From positions 1-57,805 of the forward strand of contig JAJKIR010000198.1 in NCBI GenBank assembly GCA_021154325.1: 57,805 nt of DNA, written 5' to 3'. The translations under genes and the position numbers were made by a program. Source of the stretch: Gemmatimonas sp. GTDB taxonomy: Bacteria; Gemmatimonadota; Gemmatimonadetes; Gemmatimonadales; Gemmatimonadaceae. The stretch's first letter is position 1. Each line of letters opens with the position of its first letter. Shown one piece after another: positions 46,001 to 54,391 of the stretch. The notes below the pieces were generated by a model. It was not told the DNA's origin and did no database searches. It saw only the letters and a list, made by a program, of their open reading frames with translations.

Positions 46001-46526
46001 GGAGGCTCCGGACACACTGCGCGCGCTCGCGCGTCAGCGGTTCCGCTGGTCGTTCGGCACTCTGCAGTGTGCCTGGAAGCACCGCGCTACGCTCTTCCGT
46101 TGGCGGTATGGAACGTTGGGCTGGGTGGCGCTGCCTAACGTCTGGCTGTTCCAGCTGCTCCTTCCCGCTCTCTCGCCGCTCGCCGACCTGATGTTCGTCT
46201 TCAGCCTCCTTTCAGTGTGGGCGACGCGAACGTCCCATGGCGCGACCTATGCCTTGGTGAATCTCGAGCAGGTGCTGACGTATTATGCCGTCTTTCTGCT
46301 CGTCGACTGGGCCGCGGCGATCGTCGCATTCCTCATGGAGCCGCGCGAGGACAAACAGCTCACCTGGCTGATCTTCATCCAGCGCTTTGCCTATCGTCAG
46401 ATCATGTACTGGGTCGTCGTGAAGTCGTTCGCCGCGGCGATTCGCGGCCACGTCGTCGGGTGGGGAAAGCTCGAGCGCAAGGCGACCGTGGAGCTCGAGG
46501 CCATGGAGGCAGGCCGCGGCGCGTGA
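43023..46526 (+). CDS. Three-domain GH18-like / polysaccharide deacetylase / GT2 fusion
   Basis: 1167 aa. A basic N-terminus with one helix (about residues 22-44) leads to a GH18-type barrel (about 110-430) with VGGFYVNWDD and the putative catalytic Glu in GVLVDFEAAEN. Then comes a NodB deacetylase (about 495-690) with TFDDGPD, NHTYSHP and RPPYFGD. Next are membrane helices and a processive GT2 (from about 785) with VPAYNEE, VVDDGS, LDADT, AEDQDL and QRFRW, ending in several helices. It combines synthesis, deacetylation and possible cleavage of a beta-linked N-acetylhexosamine polymer, as in PNAG-type systems. It overlaps the next gene by 4 nt (GTGA). Confidence 0.93.
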   Translation: MPHRTPVFIDRSGRRWQRVRRAAVLLGIVTTVIGLTLGLSLLFAPSIPELHPQSLTRKPIVRLSERARLLARRRFQQALATTKRVPPSRRVSLMPSIPANGEKRAPAGVPLVGGFYVNWDDNSYASLAANLKQLDLVVLEWAFVARGGDSLRLDVVNGKRAMARVLQEPVEKRPHLLLMVSNFDSKNQDFGTPDLRALLTRPAARARAIAQLAQVVQANGLAGVLVDFEAAENFPHLHELSMRFTRELGEALHPAGKSVAYATPAWADAAELREISGTVDQLFAMLFDEHYSGGEPGPIASQQFYAERARAIAAVVPREKLVLMIGAYGYDWNDRDGPIKAVEATFQDVMRDVRDSGAVVHMDRASLNAVGTFQSRDSTDHEIWFLDAVSAYNQLRVAQSLGVAGVAFWRLGSEDPTVWRVLDEDGRLQPPERLTEVLPGYDPEIEGVGEILRIRAQPVTGARSIRVDSATGLVVDERYTSIPTPFIVQRFGAQEIHPHWVALTFDDGPDANWTGPILDTLASRGVKATFFVIGQNADSHVPLLRRIYREGHEIGNHTYSHPNLGLTGRKRTEVELDANERLIEAMLDHRTALFRPPYFGDAEPTTLNELVPVWLATQRNYLTIGLHVDSEDWQDPPPDSVVKNVLDSRPEHPDERGECADSLARGQPTTACNIVLLHDGGGNRSNTLAALGPLIDSLRARGDTLVLVSQLAGLSRDQAMPPLGPRAGMERLLLIGGFGLLGIVEWLLFWIFTIAVVLGVARLVVIGTLALIQRLKGHQDRSLPTTFAPGVSIIVPAYNEEKVISQTIDSLLAQLYAGPLEIIVVDDGSRDGTYQQARATHGDESRVRIFAKPNGGKASALNFGIAHAQHEIIVALDADTLFARDTVAELVQPLTDARVAAVAGNAKVGNRINLVTRWQALEYVTSQNLDRRAFSLLDCITVVPGAVGAWRRSVIHQVGGFREDTLAEDQDLTLAVRRAGYSVAYADGAIALTEAPDTLRALARQRFRWSFGTLQCAWKHRATLFRWRYGTLGWVALPNVWLFQLLLPALSPLADLMFVFSLLSVWATRTSHGATYALVNLEQVLTYYAVFLLVDWAAAIVAFLMEPREDKQLTWLIFIQRFAYRQIMYWVVVKSFAAAIRGHVVGWGKLERKATVELEAMEAGRGA

Positions 46527-47428
46527 GCGACTTCGAGATACTGGCTCTCGTCAACAAGGACGCCGGCACCGCCGATGCCGCGTGTGAGGCGCTCGGCAAC
46601 GCCGGCGGCTTCCGCGTCGAGCGTATCGCGCCGGCCGAGCTGGCCGATCGCGTTCGTGGTGCGCTCGAGCGGGGTGAGCGCCGAATCCTCGTGGCCGGTG
46701 GGGACGGCTCGATCGCGACTGCTGCGGCCGCAATGCGTGGAAAGGCATGCGAGCTGGCGATTCTCCCCGGTGGCACGCTGAACCACCTCGCCCAGGATTT
46801 GGGCCTGCCCGACGATCTCACCGAGGCGGCTCGCGTCGCCGCGGGGCAGACGACGCGCTGCATCGACGTCGCGGAGGTGAACGGGCGCCTCTTTCTGAAC
46901 ACGAGCTCCGTCGGCGCGTACGTCACGTACGTGCGAACCCGTGAGGGTCTCGAGCCGCGACTGGGCTACTGGCTCGCATCCATTGTCGCGGGGTTCAGGA
47001 TTCTCTTTCGCCTTCGCAGCTTTCGCGTGTCGATGGAGGTCGATGGCGTGGCGCACGAGTATGTCACACCGCTGGTCTTCATTGGCGTCGGCGAGCGCGA
47101 GCTCAAGATGCCAAGCCTCGGCGCACGAGTGCCAGGTGGTCGCCGCGGACTGCACGTAATCGTGGTGAAGTCCCGCAGTGCGGGACGCACACTCGCCCTC
47201 GCCTTCGCCGCGGCCGCCCGCGGTGTGCGCGCGGCCGCGCGCACACCGGCGATGCAGAGCTTCGTCGTCGACCGAGTCCGCATTGCGCCACGCACGGGGA
47301 TGGTCGGCGGTCGCATCGCCCTGGACGGGGAGATCGTGTCGATGGTGCCGCCGCTGGAGTATCGAATCGTTCGCGACGGCCTCACCGTCGTCGTGGCTGA
47401 CACGACGCGGGGCTCGAACGTAGGTTAG
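46523..47428 (+). CDS. Second diacylglycerol-kinase-family lipid kinase
   Basis: 301 aa from GTG 46523. The N-terminal ALVNKDAGTADA replaces the usual NPxSG start; the nucleotide site VAGGDGSIATAAAAMRG and the LPGGTLNHLAQDLGLP motif are clear. The C-terminal sandwich contains FLNTSSVGAYVTYVRTREGLEPRLGYW and ALDGEIV. It is only distantly similar to the lipid kinase at 22.5 kb. Coupled to the polysaccharide synthase fusion by a 4-nt overlap, it may act on a lipid used in envelope polymer export (inference). Confidence 0.88.
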   Translation: MSDFEILALVNKDAGTADAACEALGNAGGFRVERIAPAELADRVRGALERGERRILVAGGDGSIATAAAAMRGKACELAILPGGTLNHLAQDLGLPDDLTEAARVAAGQTTRCIDVAEVNGRLFLNTSSVGAYVTYVRTREGLEPRLGYWLASIVAGFRILFRLRSFRVSMEVDGVAHEYVTPLVFIGVGERELKMPSLGARVPGGRRGLHVIVVKSRSAGRTLALAFAAAARGVRAAARTPAMQSFVVDRVRIAPRTGMVGGRIALDGEIVSMVPPLEYRIVRDGLTVVVADTTRGSNVG

Positions 47429-47432
47429 TCGG

Positions 47433-48098
47433 GTGATCTTCGACGGCCTTCCTCTCTTTCCGCTGCCGCTCGTCCTCTTTCCCGGGGCGGCGCAGCCGCT
47501 GCACATCTTCGAGCCACGATATCGACAGCTCCTCGCCGATTGTCTGGAGGGCGATCGCCGATTCGGGATCGTGCGGCTCGCAGAGGGAGTCGCCGAGGCG
47601 GAGCTGCCGGCCGGCACCGTGGGATGTGTCGCCGAAATTGTGAACACCGAGTCTCTGCCCGACGGGCGCTCGAACATCGTGGTGCGCGGGGCCGAGCGAT
47701 TCGCTCTCGTGTCGCTCGTGAGCTCGCCGCATCTGTATCGCGTCTGCCGCGCGGAAGTGATCGAGGACGAGTTCGAGATCGGCGCCGAGCTCGATGCGCT
47801 GGCGGAGCGGGTGCGCGACGTGTTCCGGCGAGTGGCGCGGGCCGCGCGGACGCTCGCCGACGATCCCGATCCCCTTCCCGATCTCCCCGACGACGCCGCG
47901 AGCCTTTCGTTCGCCGTGGCATCGATGATCGACATCGACCTCGAGGGACGGCAGGAGCTGCTCACGTCGCGGTCGCCGTTGGCGCGTCTCCGCCAGCTCG
48001 ACGGCGTGCTGTCGGCCGCGTTAGGCACGATCGTCGACCGCGCGCAGGTGCATACGCTCGCGAAGACGAACGGGCGCGGCGCGCACGTGCTGCCATGA
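47433..48098 (+). CDS. Stand-alone LON substrate-binding domain protein
   Basis: 221 aa. LPLFPLPLVLFPGAAQPLHIFEPRYRQLL at the N-terminus (two adjoining motifs) is the hallmark of the Lon N-terminal substrate-binding fold, and the domain continues with FGIVRL and VRGAERFAL. There is no AAA+ or protease domain, so it is not a Lon protease. The role of such free-standing proteins is unknown; substrate recognition is a guess from the family. It begins with GTG 4 nt after the kinase and overlaps glcD by 4 nt. Confidence 0.88.
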   Translation: MIFDGLPLFPLPLVLFPGAAQPLHIFEPRYRQLLADCLEGDRRFGIVRLAEGVAEAELPAGTVGCVAEIVNTESLPDGRSNIVVRGAERFALVSLVSSPHLYRVCRAEVIEDEFEIGAELDALAERVRDVFRRVARAARTLADDPDPLPDLPDDAASLSFAVASMIDIDLEGRQELLTSRSPLARLRQLDGVLSAALGTIVDRAQVHTLAKTNGRGAHVLP

Positions 48099-49570
48099 GC
48101 GGCGTCACGCCGAGCGTCGCGACCGAGAGCGAACGGCACCCCGTCGACGCCGCGCTCGCGGCGAGGCTCGCGGCGATTGTCGGCGATCGGCGCGTGCTCT
48201 TTCGGCCAGGCGAGCTGCTCGCGTACAGCTCCGATGGCCTGCCGGGCTACCTCAAGCAGCCGTCGATCGCGGTCTTTCCTGGCACTCGCGACGAGGTGAT
48301 CGCAGTCGTGCGCGAGCTGGCCCGCGCGGGAGCCCCGTTCGTTCCCCGAGGCGCGGGCACGGGCTTGTCGGGCGGCGCCCTGGCCGATGGCGTCGTTCTC
48401 CTTGGTCTCAACCGCCTGTCGCGCATTCTCTCGATCGACGCCGAGAACGCGATCGCGGTAGTCGAGCCTGGGGTGGTGAACGTGGCCCTGTCACGCGCGG
48501 TGAGCGCGCACGGTTTGCATTACGCGCCGGATCCATCGAGCCAGGCTGCCTGCACGATCGGCGGCAACGTCGCCGAGAACGCTGGCGGCCCCCACTGCCT
48601 GAAGTATGGCGTCACCCTCAACCACGTCGTCGCACTGACGGTGGCGCTGCCTAACGGCGAAGTCGTCACCCTGGGCAATGCCGCGGGCGAGAATGACGGG
48701 TACGATCTGGTGGGTGCGTTCGTCGGCTCGGAGGGCTGCTTCGGCGTCGCCCTCGACGTGACGGTGCGACTCGCCCGCAACCCGCAGGCTGTACGCACGC
48801 TGCTCGCCGATTTCCACTCGATCGACGCCGGGGCGCGCGCCGTCTCGGCGATCATTGCGAGCGGCCTTCTGCCGGCGGCGCTGGAGATGATGGATGCGGG
48901 TACGATCCGCGCTGTCGAGGCATCGATATACGCCGCCGGCTATCCCACGGACGCGGCGGCCGTGCTGCTCGTGGAGCTCGACGGGCCGATCGCCGGTCTC
49001 GACGCCGACGTCGCGACGGTCGTTAGGCACTGCCGGGATGCGGGAGCACGCGACGTACGCGTCGCGCGCGACGAGGCCGAACGCACCAAGCTCTGGCAAG
49101 GGCGGAAGAAGGCGTTCGGCGCGATGGGACGCATCTCGTCGCATCTGGTCGTGCAGGATGCTGTGGTGCCGCGGACGAAGCTCCCCCAGATGCTCGCCCG
49201 CGTTCACGATATCGCCGAGCGGTATCGAGTAACCGTCTGCAACGTGTTCCACGCGGGCGACGGCAATCTCCATCCGAACATCGGCTACGATGCGAACGAT
49301 CCCGACGAGTCGGCGCGCGTCCACGCGGCGATGCGCGAGATCATGCAGGCCTGCGTCGATGCCGGGGGGACCATTACCGGCGAGCACGGCGTCGGCATCG
49401 ACAAGCTGCCGTACATGGGCGCGATCTTCTCCGAGGAGTCGCTGAGCGCGATGTGCGCGCTCCGGGAGGTCTTCGACCCCGACCGACGCGCCAATCCGGG
49501 CAAGGTCGTGCCGATGCATTCCTGCCGCGAGTGGCAGATGGCGCCCGCGGCCCGCACGGGACAGCATTGA
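48095..49570 (+). CDS. glcD: Glycolate oxidase FAD subunit GlcD
   Basis: 491 aa, FAD-linked oxidase of the VAO family. FAD-binding PRGAGTGLSGGAL (about residues 83-95), DPSSQAACTIGGNVAENAGGPHCLKYG and SEGCFGV are present. The C-terminal catalytic cap has VCNVFHAGDGNLHPNI and GEHGVGIDK, which supply catalytic histidines. With GlcE and GlcF it oxidises glycolate to glyoxylate at the membrane. The trio is contiguous here, supporting the glycolate call over D-lactate dehydrogenase, a close relative. Confidence 0.93.
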   Translation: MSGVTPSVATESERHPVDAALAARLAAIVGDRRVLFRPGELLAYSSDGLPGYLKQPSIAVFPGTRDEVIAVVRELARAGAPFVPRGAGTGLSGGALADGVVLLGLNRLSRILSIDAENAIAVVEPGVVNVALSRAVSAHGLHYAPDPSSQAACTIGGNVAENAGGPHCLKYGVTLNHVVALTVALPNGEVVTLGNAAGENDGYDLVGAFVGSEGCFGVALDVTVRLARNPQAVRTLLADFHSIDAGARAVSAIIASGLLPAALEMMDAGTIRAVEASIYAAGYPTDAAAVLLVELDGPIAGLDADVATVVRHCRDAGARDVRVARDEAERTKLWQGRKKAFGAMGRISSHLVVQDAVVPRTKLPQMLARVHDIAERYRVTVCNVFHAGDGNLHPNIGYDANDPDESARVHAAMREIMQACVDAGGTITGEHGVGIDKLPYMGAIFSEESLSAMCALREVFDPDRRANPGKVVPMHSCREWQMAPAARTGQH

Positions 49571-49590
49571 CGGCGACGTCACCGACCCGA

Positions 49591-50739
49591 ATGGCGCCCG
49601 CGTCGCTGGCCGAACTGCGCGAGTCCATTCGCGACGCCATCGCGCGTCGCTGTCCACTCCGCGTCGTGAGCAGGGGGAGCTGGCTCGACGCCAACCGACC
49701 GGTGCACGCCGACACGCGGCTCGAGGTCGGCGCTTATGCGGGAATCGTCGAGTACGAGCCCGGCGATCTGACGCTCACGGCGCGCGCGGGCACCACGCTC
49801 CACGAGATCGCCCGAGCGACGTCGGCAAATGGCCAGTGGCTCGCGCTCGACCCGTTAGGCGATCCGAGTCGCGCCACGCTGGGCGCGACGATCGCGACCG
49901 GCTCGTACGGGCCGCTCGCGCATCATTTCGGGACGCCGCGCGACATGACCCTCGGGGTCGAGTTCGTGAGCGGCACCGGCGACGTCGTGCGCGGTGGTGG
50001 ACGCGTCGTGAAGAACGTCGCCGGCTTCGACCTCACGAGACTTGTCACCGGAGCGTGGGGCTCGCTTGGCGTGCTGACGGAGGCGACGGTGAGGCTGCGC
50101 GCGCTACCCTCCGTGGAAGCCACGCTGCTCATCGACATCGGCTCGGCGACGGCCGAGCTCGAGCGAGCGCGCACCGCACTGCGCGGATTACCCTTCGTGC
50201 CACTCGCGGTCCAGCTCGTCGATGCCGCGGCGCGGCAGGCGCTTGGCGTCGCCGGCGGGCGAGACGCCTTCATCGTTAGGCTCGGCGGCAACGAAGAGGC
50301 GGTTCGAGCGCAGCGGGAGCAGCTTCGCGGCATCGGAGAAGCGCACGACGTGGACACGGAGATCTGGCGGCGCGCCCGCGTCGCGGAACCGGCGGGCGCC
50401 GCGGTGGTGCGACTGTCGCGGCTGCCGTCGCGCTTCGCGGCGACGTGGCAGGATGCCGAGCGCATCGCGGAGCGCTGGCCGGGAGGCCAGCTCCATGGCG
50501 ATCCGGGGCGTGGCGTCGTGCGGGTGGTGCTGCCGGTCGATGGGAATGTGTTGGATGCGAGCCTTCGCGCGGCGCTCGAGATACCTTTCGATGGTACCCG
50601 CATCTACGAGCGCCTTCCCCGCGCGCTCTGGCCGGCGCTCGCGCCGACCGCGATGCACGGTGCCATCGACCGCGGCGTCAAGGCCGCATTCGACCCACAC
50701 TATCTGTTGAATCCTGGAATCTTCGGTGAGCTGCAGTGA
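49591..50739 (+). CDS. glcE: Glycolate oxidase subunit GlcE (FAD-binding)
   Basis: 382 aa from ATG 49591; a TTG at 49567 would overlap glcD by 4 nt and is also possible, since neither has a clear Shine-Dalgarno. The FAD domain contains RVVSRGSW, YEPGDLTLTARAGTTL, LGATIATGSYGPLAHHFG and VKNVAGFDLTRLVTGAWGSLGVLTE. It lacks the C-terminal catalytic cap histidine motif of GlcD, as expected for GlcE. The stop overlaps glcF by 4 nt. Two octamer copies lie at 49853 and 50274. Confidence 0.9.
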   Translation: MAPASLAELRESIRDAIARRCPLRVVSRGSWLDANRPVHADTRLEVGAYAGIVEYEPGDLTLTARAGTTLHEIARATSANGQWLALDPLGDPSRATLGATIATGSYGPLAHHFGTPRDMTLGVEFVSGTGDVVRGGGRVVKNVAGFDLTRLVTGAWGSLGVLTEATVRLRALPSVEATLLIDIGSATAELERARTALRGLPFVPLAVQLVDAAARQALGVAGGRDAFIVRLGGNEEAVRAQREQLRGIGEAHDVDTEIWRRARVAEPAGAAVVRLSRLPSRFAATWQDAERIAERWPGGQLHGDPGRGVVRVVLPVDGNVLDASLRAALEIPFDGTRIYERLPRALWPALAPTAMHGAIDRGVKAAFDPHYLLNPGIFGELQ

Positions 50740-52073
50740 GTAGTGCGCCCTCTCGCCCTCTCGTCGACGAGCGGGCGATTCCATCACGTCCGTCTCGTGA
50801 GGCACCGTGCGCGCTGCCCGGAACGCCGCTCGCGGCGATGCGATCTGGCATAGACGCGTGCGTGCACTGCGGCTTCTGTCTTCAGAGCTGCCCGACGTAC
50901 CTGACGCTCGAGGACGAGAACGACAGCCCCCGCGGTCGCGTTTTGCTCATGCGCTCCGCGCTCGAGGGAACGCTCGCCATCGACGACCCGTCGCTCGAGA
51001 CACACATCGACCGGTGTCTCGGCTGCCGCGCGTGCGAAACCGCGTGTCCGTCGGGCGTGCCATACGGACATCTCCTGGAAGCGACGCGCGCAACGATGGC
51101 GGAGCACCGTCGATTGCCGTTCGTCGCTCGACTCATCCTCTGGACGTTCGCGCGTCCGGCGAGCCTAACGATCGCCATGGCGCTGTCGCGGCTCCTCCGC
51201 GCGACTCGTATCCCAGTGCTGCTGTCTCGGCTGAAGGGCCGGCTCGGCTTCGCGATGGCGATGCTCGCGTCCACGGAGCGCAGCGGCATGCACGGAGCCT
51301 ATGTCGCGCGCGGCGACGCGACGCGCGGAACGGTCGCGGTGCTGCTTGGGTGCGTGATGGAGGGATTGCTCGGCGGCGCCAATCGCGCGACGGAGCGCAC
51401 GCTCGTCGTCAACGGGTATTCGCTCGTGGACGCGCCGGGGCAGCGCTGCTGTGGCGCGCTGCACGCGCATGCCGGCGACCTGCGCGGCGCGCGTGAGCTG
51501 GCGCGCGCGAACATCGTGGCGTTCGAGGGAGCCGATTCGCAGTTCATCTGCGTCAACGCCGCGGGCTGCGGCGCGATGATGAAGGAGTACGCTCATTTGC
51601 TGGCGGACGAACCCGAGTTCGCCGAGCGGGCAGCACGCGTCTCCGCGCGCGTGCGCGACGTGAGCGAGCTGCTCGTCGCGGCGGGGCCGGTCGCGGGTGC
51701 GACGCCCGTCGACGCGACAGTCACGTACGATGCGCCTTGCCACCTCTTGCACGCGCAACGCATCGCCGATCCGCCGATTGCGGTGCTCCGTGCGATTCCC
51801 GGGCTGCGCCTCGTTCCACTCGCGGGCGCGGAGCACTGCTGCGGTGCCGCGGGGATCTACAATCTCGTCGAGCCCGACACATCGAACGCCGTGCTCGCAC
51901 CGAAGCTCGAGAACATCAGGGCGACCGGCGCCGAGCTGGTGGCGACGGGCAATCCGGGCTGCCTGATGCAGATCGGCGCGGGGCTGCGTCGTGCGTCCAT
52001 CGAGAGCCGAGCGGTGCACCCCGTGGAGCTTCTCGATGCCTCGTATCGGAGCACCGCGCGCGGGGCGCGCTGA
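50736..52073 (+). CDS. glcF: Glycolate oxidase iron-sulfur subunit GlcF
   Basis: 445 aa. Two [4Fe-4S] ferredoxin motifs lie near the N-terminus, CVHCGFCLQSCP and CLGCRACETACP. Two CCG (cysteine-rich) domains follow, with QRCCGALHAHAG and EHCCGAAGIYN as their signature cores. GlcF passes electrons from the GlcDE flavins to the quinone pool. It ends the glcDEF block; the 120-nt gap before ygfZ contains an octamer at 52177. Confidence 0.93.
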   Translation: MSSAPSRPLVDERAIPSRPSREAPCALPGTPLAAMRSGIDACVHCGFCLQSCPTYLTLEDENDSPRGRVLLMRSALEGTLAIDDPSLETHIDRCLGCRACETACPSGVPYGHLLEATRATMAEHRRLPFVARLILWTFARPASLTIAMALSRLLRATRIPVLLSRLKGRLGFAMAMLASTERSGMHGAYVARGDATRGTVAVLLGCVMEGLLGGANRATERTLVVNGYSLVDAPGQRCCGALHAHAGDLRGARELARANIVAFEGADSQFICVNAAGCGAMMKEYAHLLADEPEFAERAARVSARVRDVSELLVAAGPVAGATPVDATVTYDAPCHLLHAQRIADPPIAVLRAIPGLRLVPLAGAEHCCGAAGIYNLVEPDTSNAVLAPKLENIRATGAELVATGNPGCLMQIGAGLRRASIESRAVHPVELLDASYRSTARGAR

Positions 52074-52194
52074 GCACCCGACTTGGGCCGGCGCTACCAA
52101 CCACAGCGCGGGCACATTATCACTTCGACATGCACATCGCGCCGGAGTTGATCCGCGGAAGGGCTGCCACCGTGCGCGTTAGGCGCGTGAGCCG

Positions 52195-53268
52195 ATGATC
52201 CATCATTCCAGCACTGCCTCCGCCGAACCGGCGGCGGTCGGCGAGATCGGCGGCCGCAGTGTCGTGCTCTCGTATGCGGGCGTGGCGACCGAGTACGACG
52301 CGCTCCGACGGCACGCCGTCGTCTTCGACCGCAGCCATCGCGGTCGATTGCGCGTGTCGGGAGCGAAGGCGGCGGAGACGCTCACCGGACTCGTAACGAA
52401 CGACGTTGCGGCGCTCGCATCCGGTCAGGGGCAGTATGCGGCGGCGCTCACGCCGAAGGGAAAGATCATCACGGACCTGCGGATCTTTCGCGAGGAGAGC
52501 TCGTTCCTCGTCGATTGTCCCCCGCGTGCGACCGAGGGTTGGCTCGCGACCGTGCGGAAGTACGTGAATCCGCGCATCGCGCCGTACGCCGACGAGAGTG
52601 TCACGACGAGGAGCCTCGGGATCTTTGGCATCTCCGCCCGGTTGGTTGTGGGCGAGATGACGGGAATCAGCAGCAGCGCGCTCGGTGTTCTTCCCGAGTA
52701 CGCGCACGCGTCGGTCGCAATCGACGACGCGCACATCGTGATCGCGCGCGTGCCCGATCTCGAGCTCGAGGGATTCGAGCTGTTCGTCCCCGCGGCGTCG
52801 TACGAGATGCTCTGGGAGCGCGCACTCGCGGCGAAAGCGACGCCGGGCGGGCTCGAGACGTGGGAGATCGCGCGCGTCGAAGCTGGCAGGCCGGAGTGGG
52901 GGATCGACATCGACGAGTCGACGCTTCCCCAGGAAGCGAACTTCGAGGAGCTGCACGCGATCTCGTACACCAAGGGGTGCTACACGGGGCAGGAGACCGT
53001 CGCCCGGGTGCATTTCCGCGGACATGTGAATCGGCATCTGCGCGGCCTCAGAGCGGCCGCCCCTGAGCCGCTCGTTCCGCGCGCCGTGCTCCACGACGCG
53101 ACCGGGAAAGAAGTCGGCGACGTGCGCAGCACCGCGGCCTCACCGCGACTCGGCAGCATCGCCATGGGTATGGTTCGGCGCGAGGTGGAGGTTGGCGCGA
53201 CGCTGATCGCGCGCTGGGAGGGCGGCGAATCGCGCGTCGACGTCGCGCACCTTCCCTTCCCCGCCTGA
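52195..53268 (+). CDS. ygfZ: YgfZ/GcvT-like folate-binding iron-sulfur protein
   Basis: 357 aa with the aminomethyltransferase fold. Diagnostic of YgfZ is KGCYTGQETVAR (about residues 259-270), including the reactive cysteine. The N-terminal VVFDRSHRGRLRVSG and DLRIFREESSFLVDCP segments match the family. YgfZ uses tetrahydrofolate and helps build or repair Fe-S clusters; here it lies downstream of glcF, whose product holds two clusters, but the link may be incidental. A short gap leads to the SDR gene. Confidence 0.92.
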   Translation: MIHHSSTASAEPAAVGEIGGRSVVLSYAGVATEYDALRRHAVVFDRSHRGRLRVSGAKAAETLTGLVTNDVAALASGQGQYAAALTPKGKIITDLRIFREESSFLVDCPPRATEGWLATVRKYVNPRIAPYADESVTTRSLGIFGISARLVVGEMTGISSSALGVLPEYAHASVAIDDAHIVIARVPDLELEGFELFVPAASYEMLWERALAAKATPGGLETWEIARVEAGRPEWGIDIDESTLPQEANFEELHAISYTKGCYTGQETVARVHFRGHVNRHLRGLRAAAPEPLVPRAVLHDATGKEVGDVRSTAASPRLGSIAMGMVRREVEVGATLIARWEGGESRVDVAHLPFPA

Positions 53269-53274
53269 CGCGGA

Positions 53275-54327
53275 GTGCCCACCGCGCTCGTCACCGGCGC
53301 GACGGGACTCGTCGGATCGCACGTCGTCGAGCGGCTCGCGGCCGACGGGTGGCGGATCCGGGCGCTCGTCCGCGAGCCGCAAGTCGTTAGGCACGGCGCC
53401 CGATCCGGCTGGAATGGCGTCGACTGGCTGCGACGACAAGGTGTCGAGCTCGCGGCCGGCGACATTCTCGATCTCCCGTCGTTCGTCGAGGCGGCGCGCG
53501 GCTGCGACACGATCTTTCACACGGCGGCGGCTGTCACGCCACCGTCGACGCGGGTGCATCCGTACGACGCGTATCGGGTGCCGAATGTCGACGGCACGCG
53601 CAACGCGATCGCGGCTGCGGCCCGGCATGGCGCGCGACTGCTCCAGCTCAGCAGCGTCGCCGTCTACGGGCCGAAGACTCGTTATGCGTCGAGCACGGTG
53701 CGAGGTGTGGAGGAAACGATGCCGCTCGACCCATTACCCGAGCGCGCCTTCTATGCGCGGTCGAAGCGGGAGTCGGAGGAGCTCGTGATGGCCGCGCACA
53801 ATGAGGGTCGCATCTGGGCCACGGCCGTTCGGCCCGACGTCATCTTTGGGCCACGCGATCGGCAGTTCGTCCCCCGTGTCGCGCGCCTTCTCCGCTTCGG
53901 CGTCGCGCCGGTGATCGACGGCGGCAAAGCGATCATGGCCATCGTTCACGCGGCGCACGTGGCCGACGGCGCAGTGCGCGCGGCAACGTGCGATGCCGCC
54001 GGTGGGCGGGCGTACAATCTCGCGAACGACTTCGACGTGCGCTGGCGCGACTTCTTTCGGCTCGCGGGCGACGGCTTGGAGCGACGGATACGGTGCATGA
54101 GCATCCCGCACGGCCTGGCGGGTACGCTCCTCTCGATCACGAAGCGAACGATCCGATTCGTGACCGCCGGCGGGATGAACGTCGTGGCAACGGCGTCGCT
54201 GGACTTCATGTCTCGCGACAATCCGTTCAACTCAGACCGGGCGCGCCGCGAGCTGGGATGGGCGCCGACGCTCCGCCCGGAGTCTTCGATTCCCGACGCG
54301 TTCCGGTGGTGGCGTGAGAATCGTTAG
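53275..54327 (+). CDS. NAD-dependent epimerase/dehydratase (extended SDR)
   Basis: 350 aa from GTG 53275. The Rossmann motif ALVTGATGLVGSHVVERL, the DI..L acidic region (GDILDLPSF), the FHTAAAVTPP segment and the catalytic YARSK with an upstream SSVAVYG serine define an extended SDR, in the subgroup of 3-beta-hydroxysteroid dehydrogenase and sugar epimerases. Substrate unknown. The octamer CGTTAGGC at 54322-54329 supplies the TAG stop codon itself. A terminator hairpin begins 14 nt later. Confidence 0.9.
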   Translation: MPTALVTGATGLVGSHVVERLAADGWRIRALVREPQVVRHGARSGWNGVDWLRRQGVELAAGDILDLPSFVEAARGCDTIFHTAAAVTPPSTRVHPYDAYRVPNVDGTRNAIAAAARHGARLLQLSSVAVYGPKTRYASSTVRGVEETMPLDPLPERAFYARSKRESEELVMAAHNEGRIWATAVRPDVIFGPRDRQFVPRVARLLRFGVAPVIDGGKAIMAIVHAAHVADGAVRAATCDAAGGRAYNLANDFDVRWRDFFRLAGDGLERRIRCMSIPHGLAGTLLSITKRTIRFVTAGGMNVVATASLDFMSRDNPFNSDRARRELGWAPTLRPESSIPDAFRWWRENR

Positions 54328-54340
54328 GCAGGGGAACGAC

Positions 54341-54368
54341 AAAGGGCGCGACATCGTCGCGCCCTTTT
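54341..54368. terminator. Bidirectional intrinsic terminator
   Basis: AAA then GGGCGCGAC, loop ATC, GTCGCGCCC and TTTT. The A- and T-runs on opposite sides let it work from both strands. It separates the SDR gene from the convergent lipoprotein gene. Confidence 0.85.
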
Positions 54369-54391
54369 CACGACAGACGAGCTGAAACGCC

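Noticed and set aside
47433..48098. Lon protease
   Set aside because: Only the N-terminal substrate-binding domain is present; no ATPase or peptidase domain.
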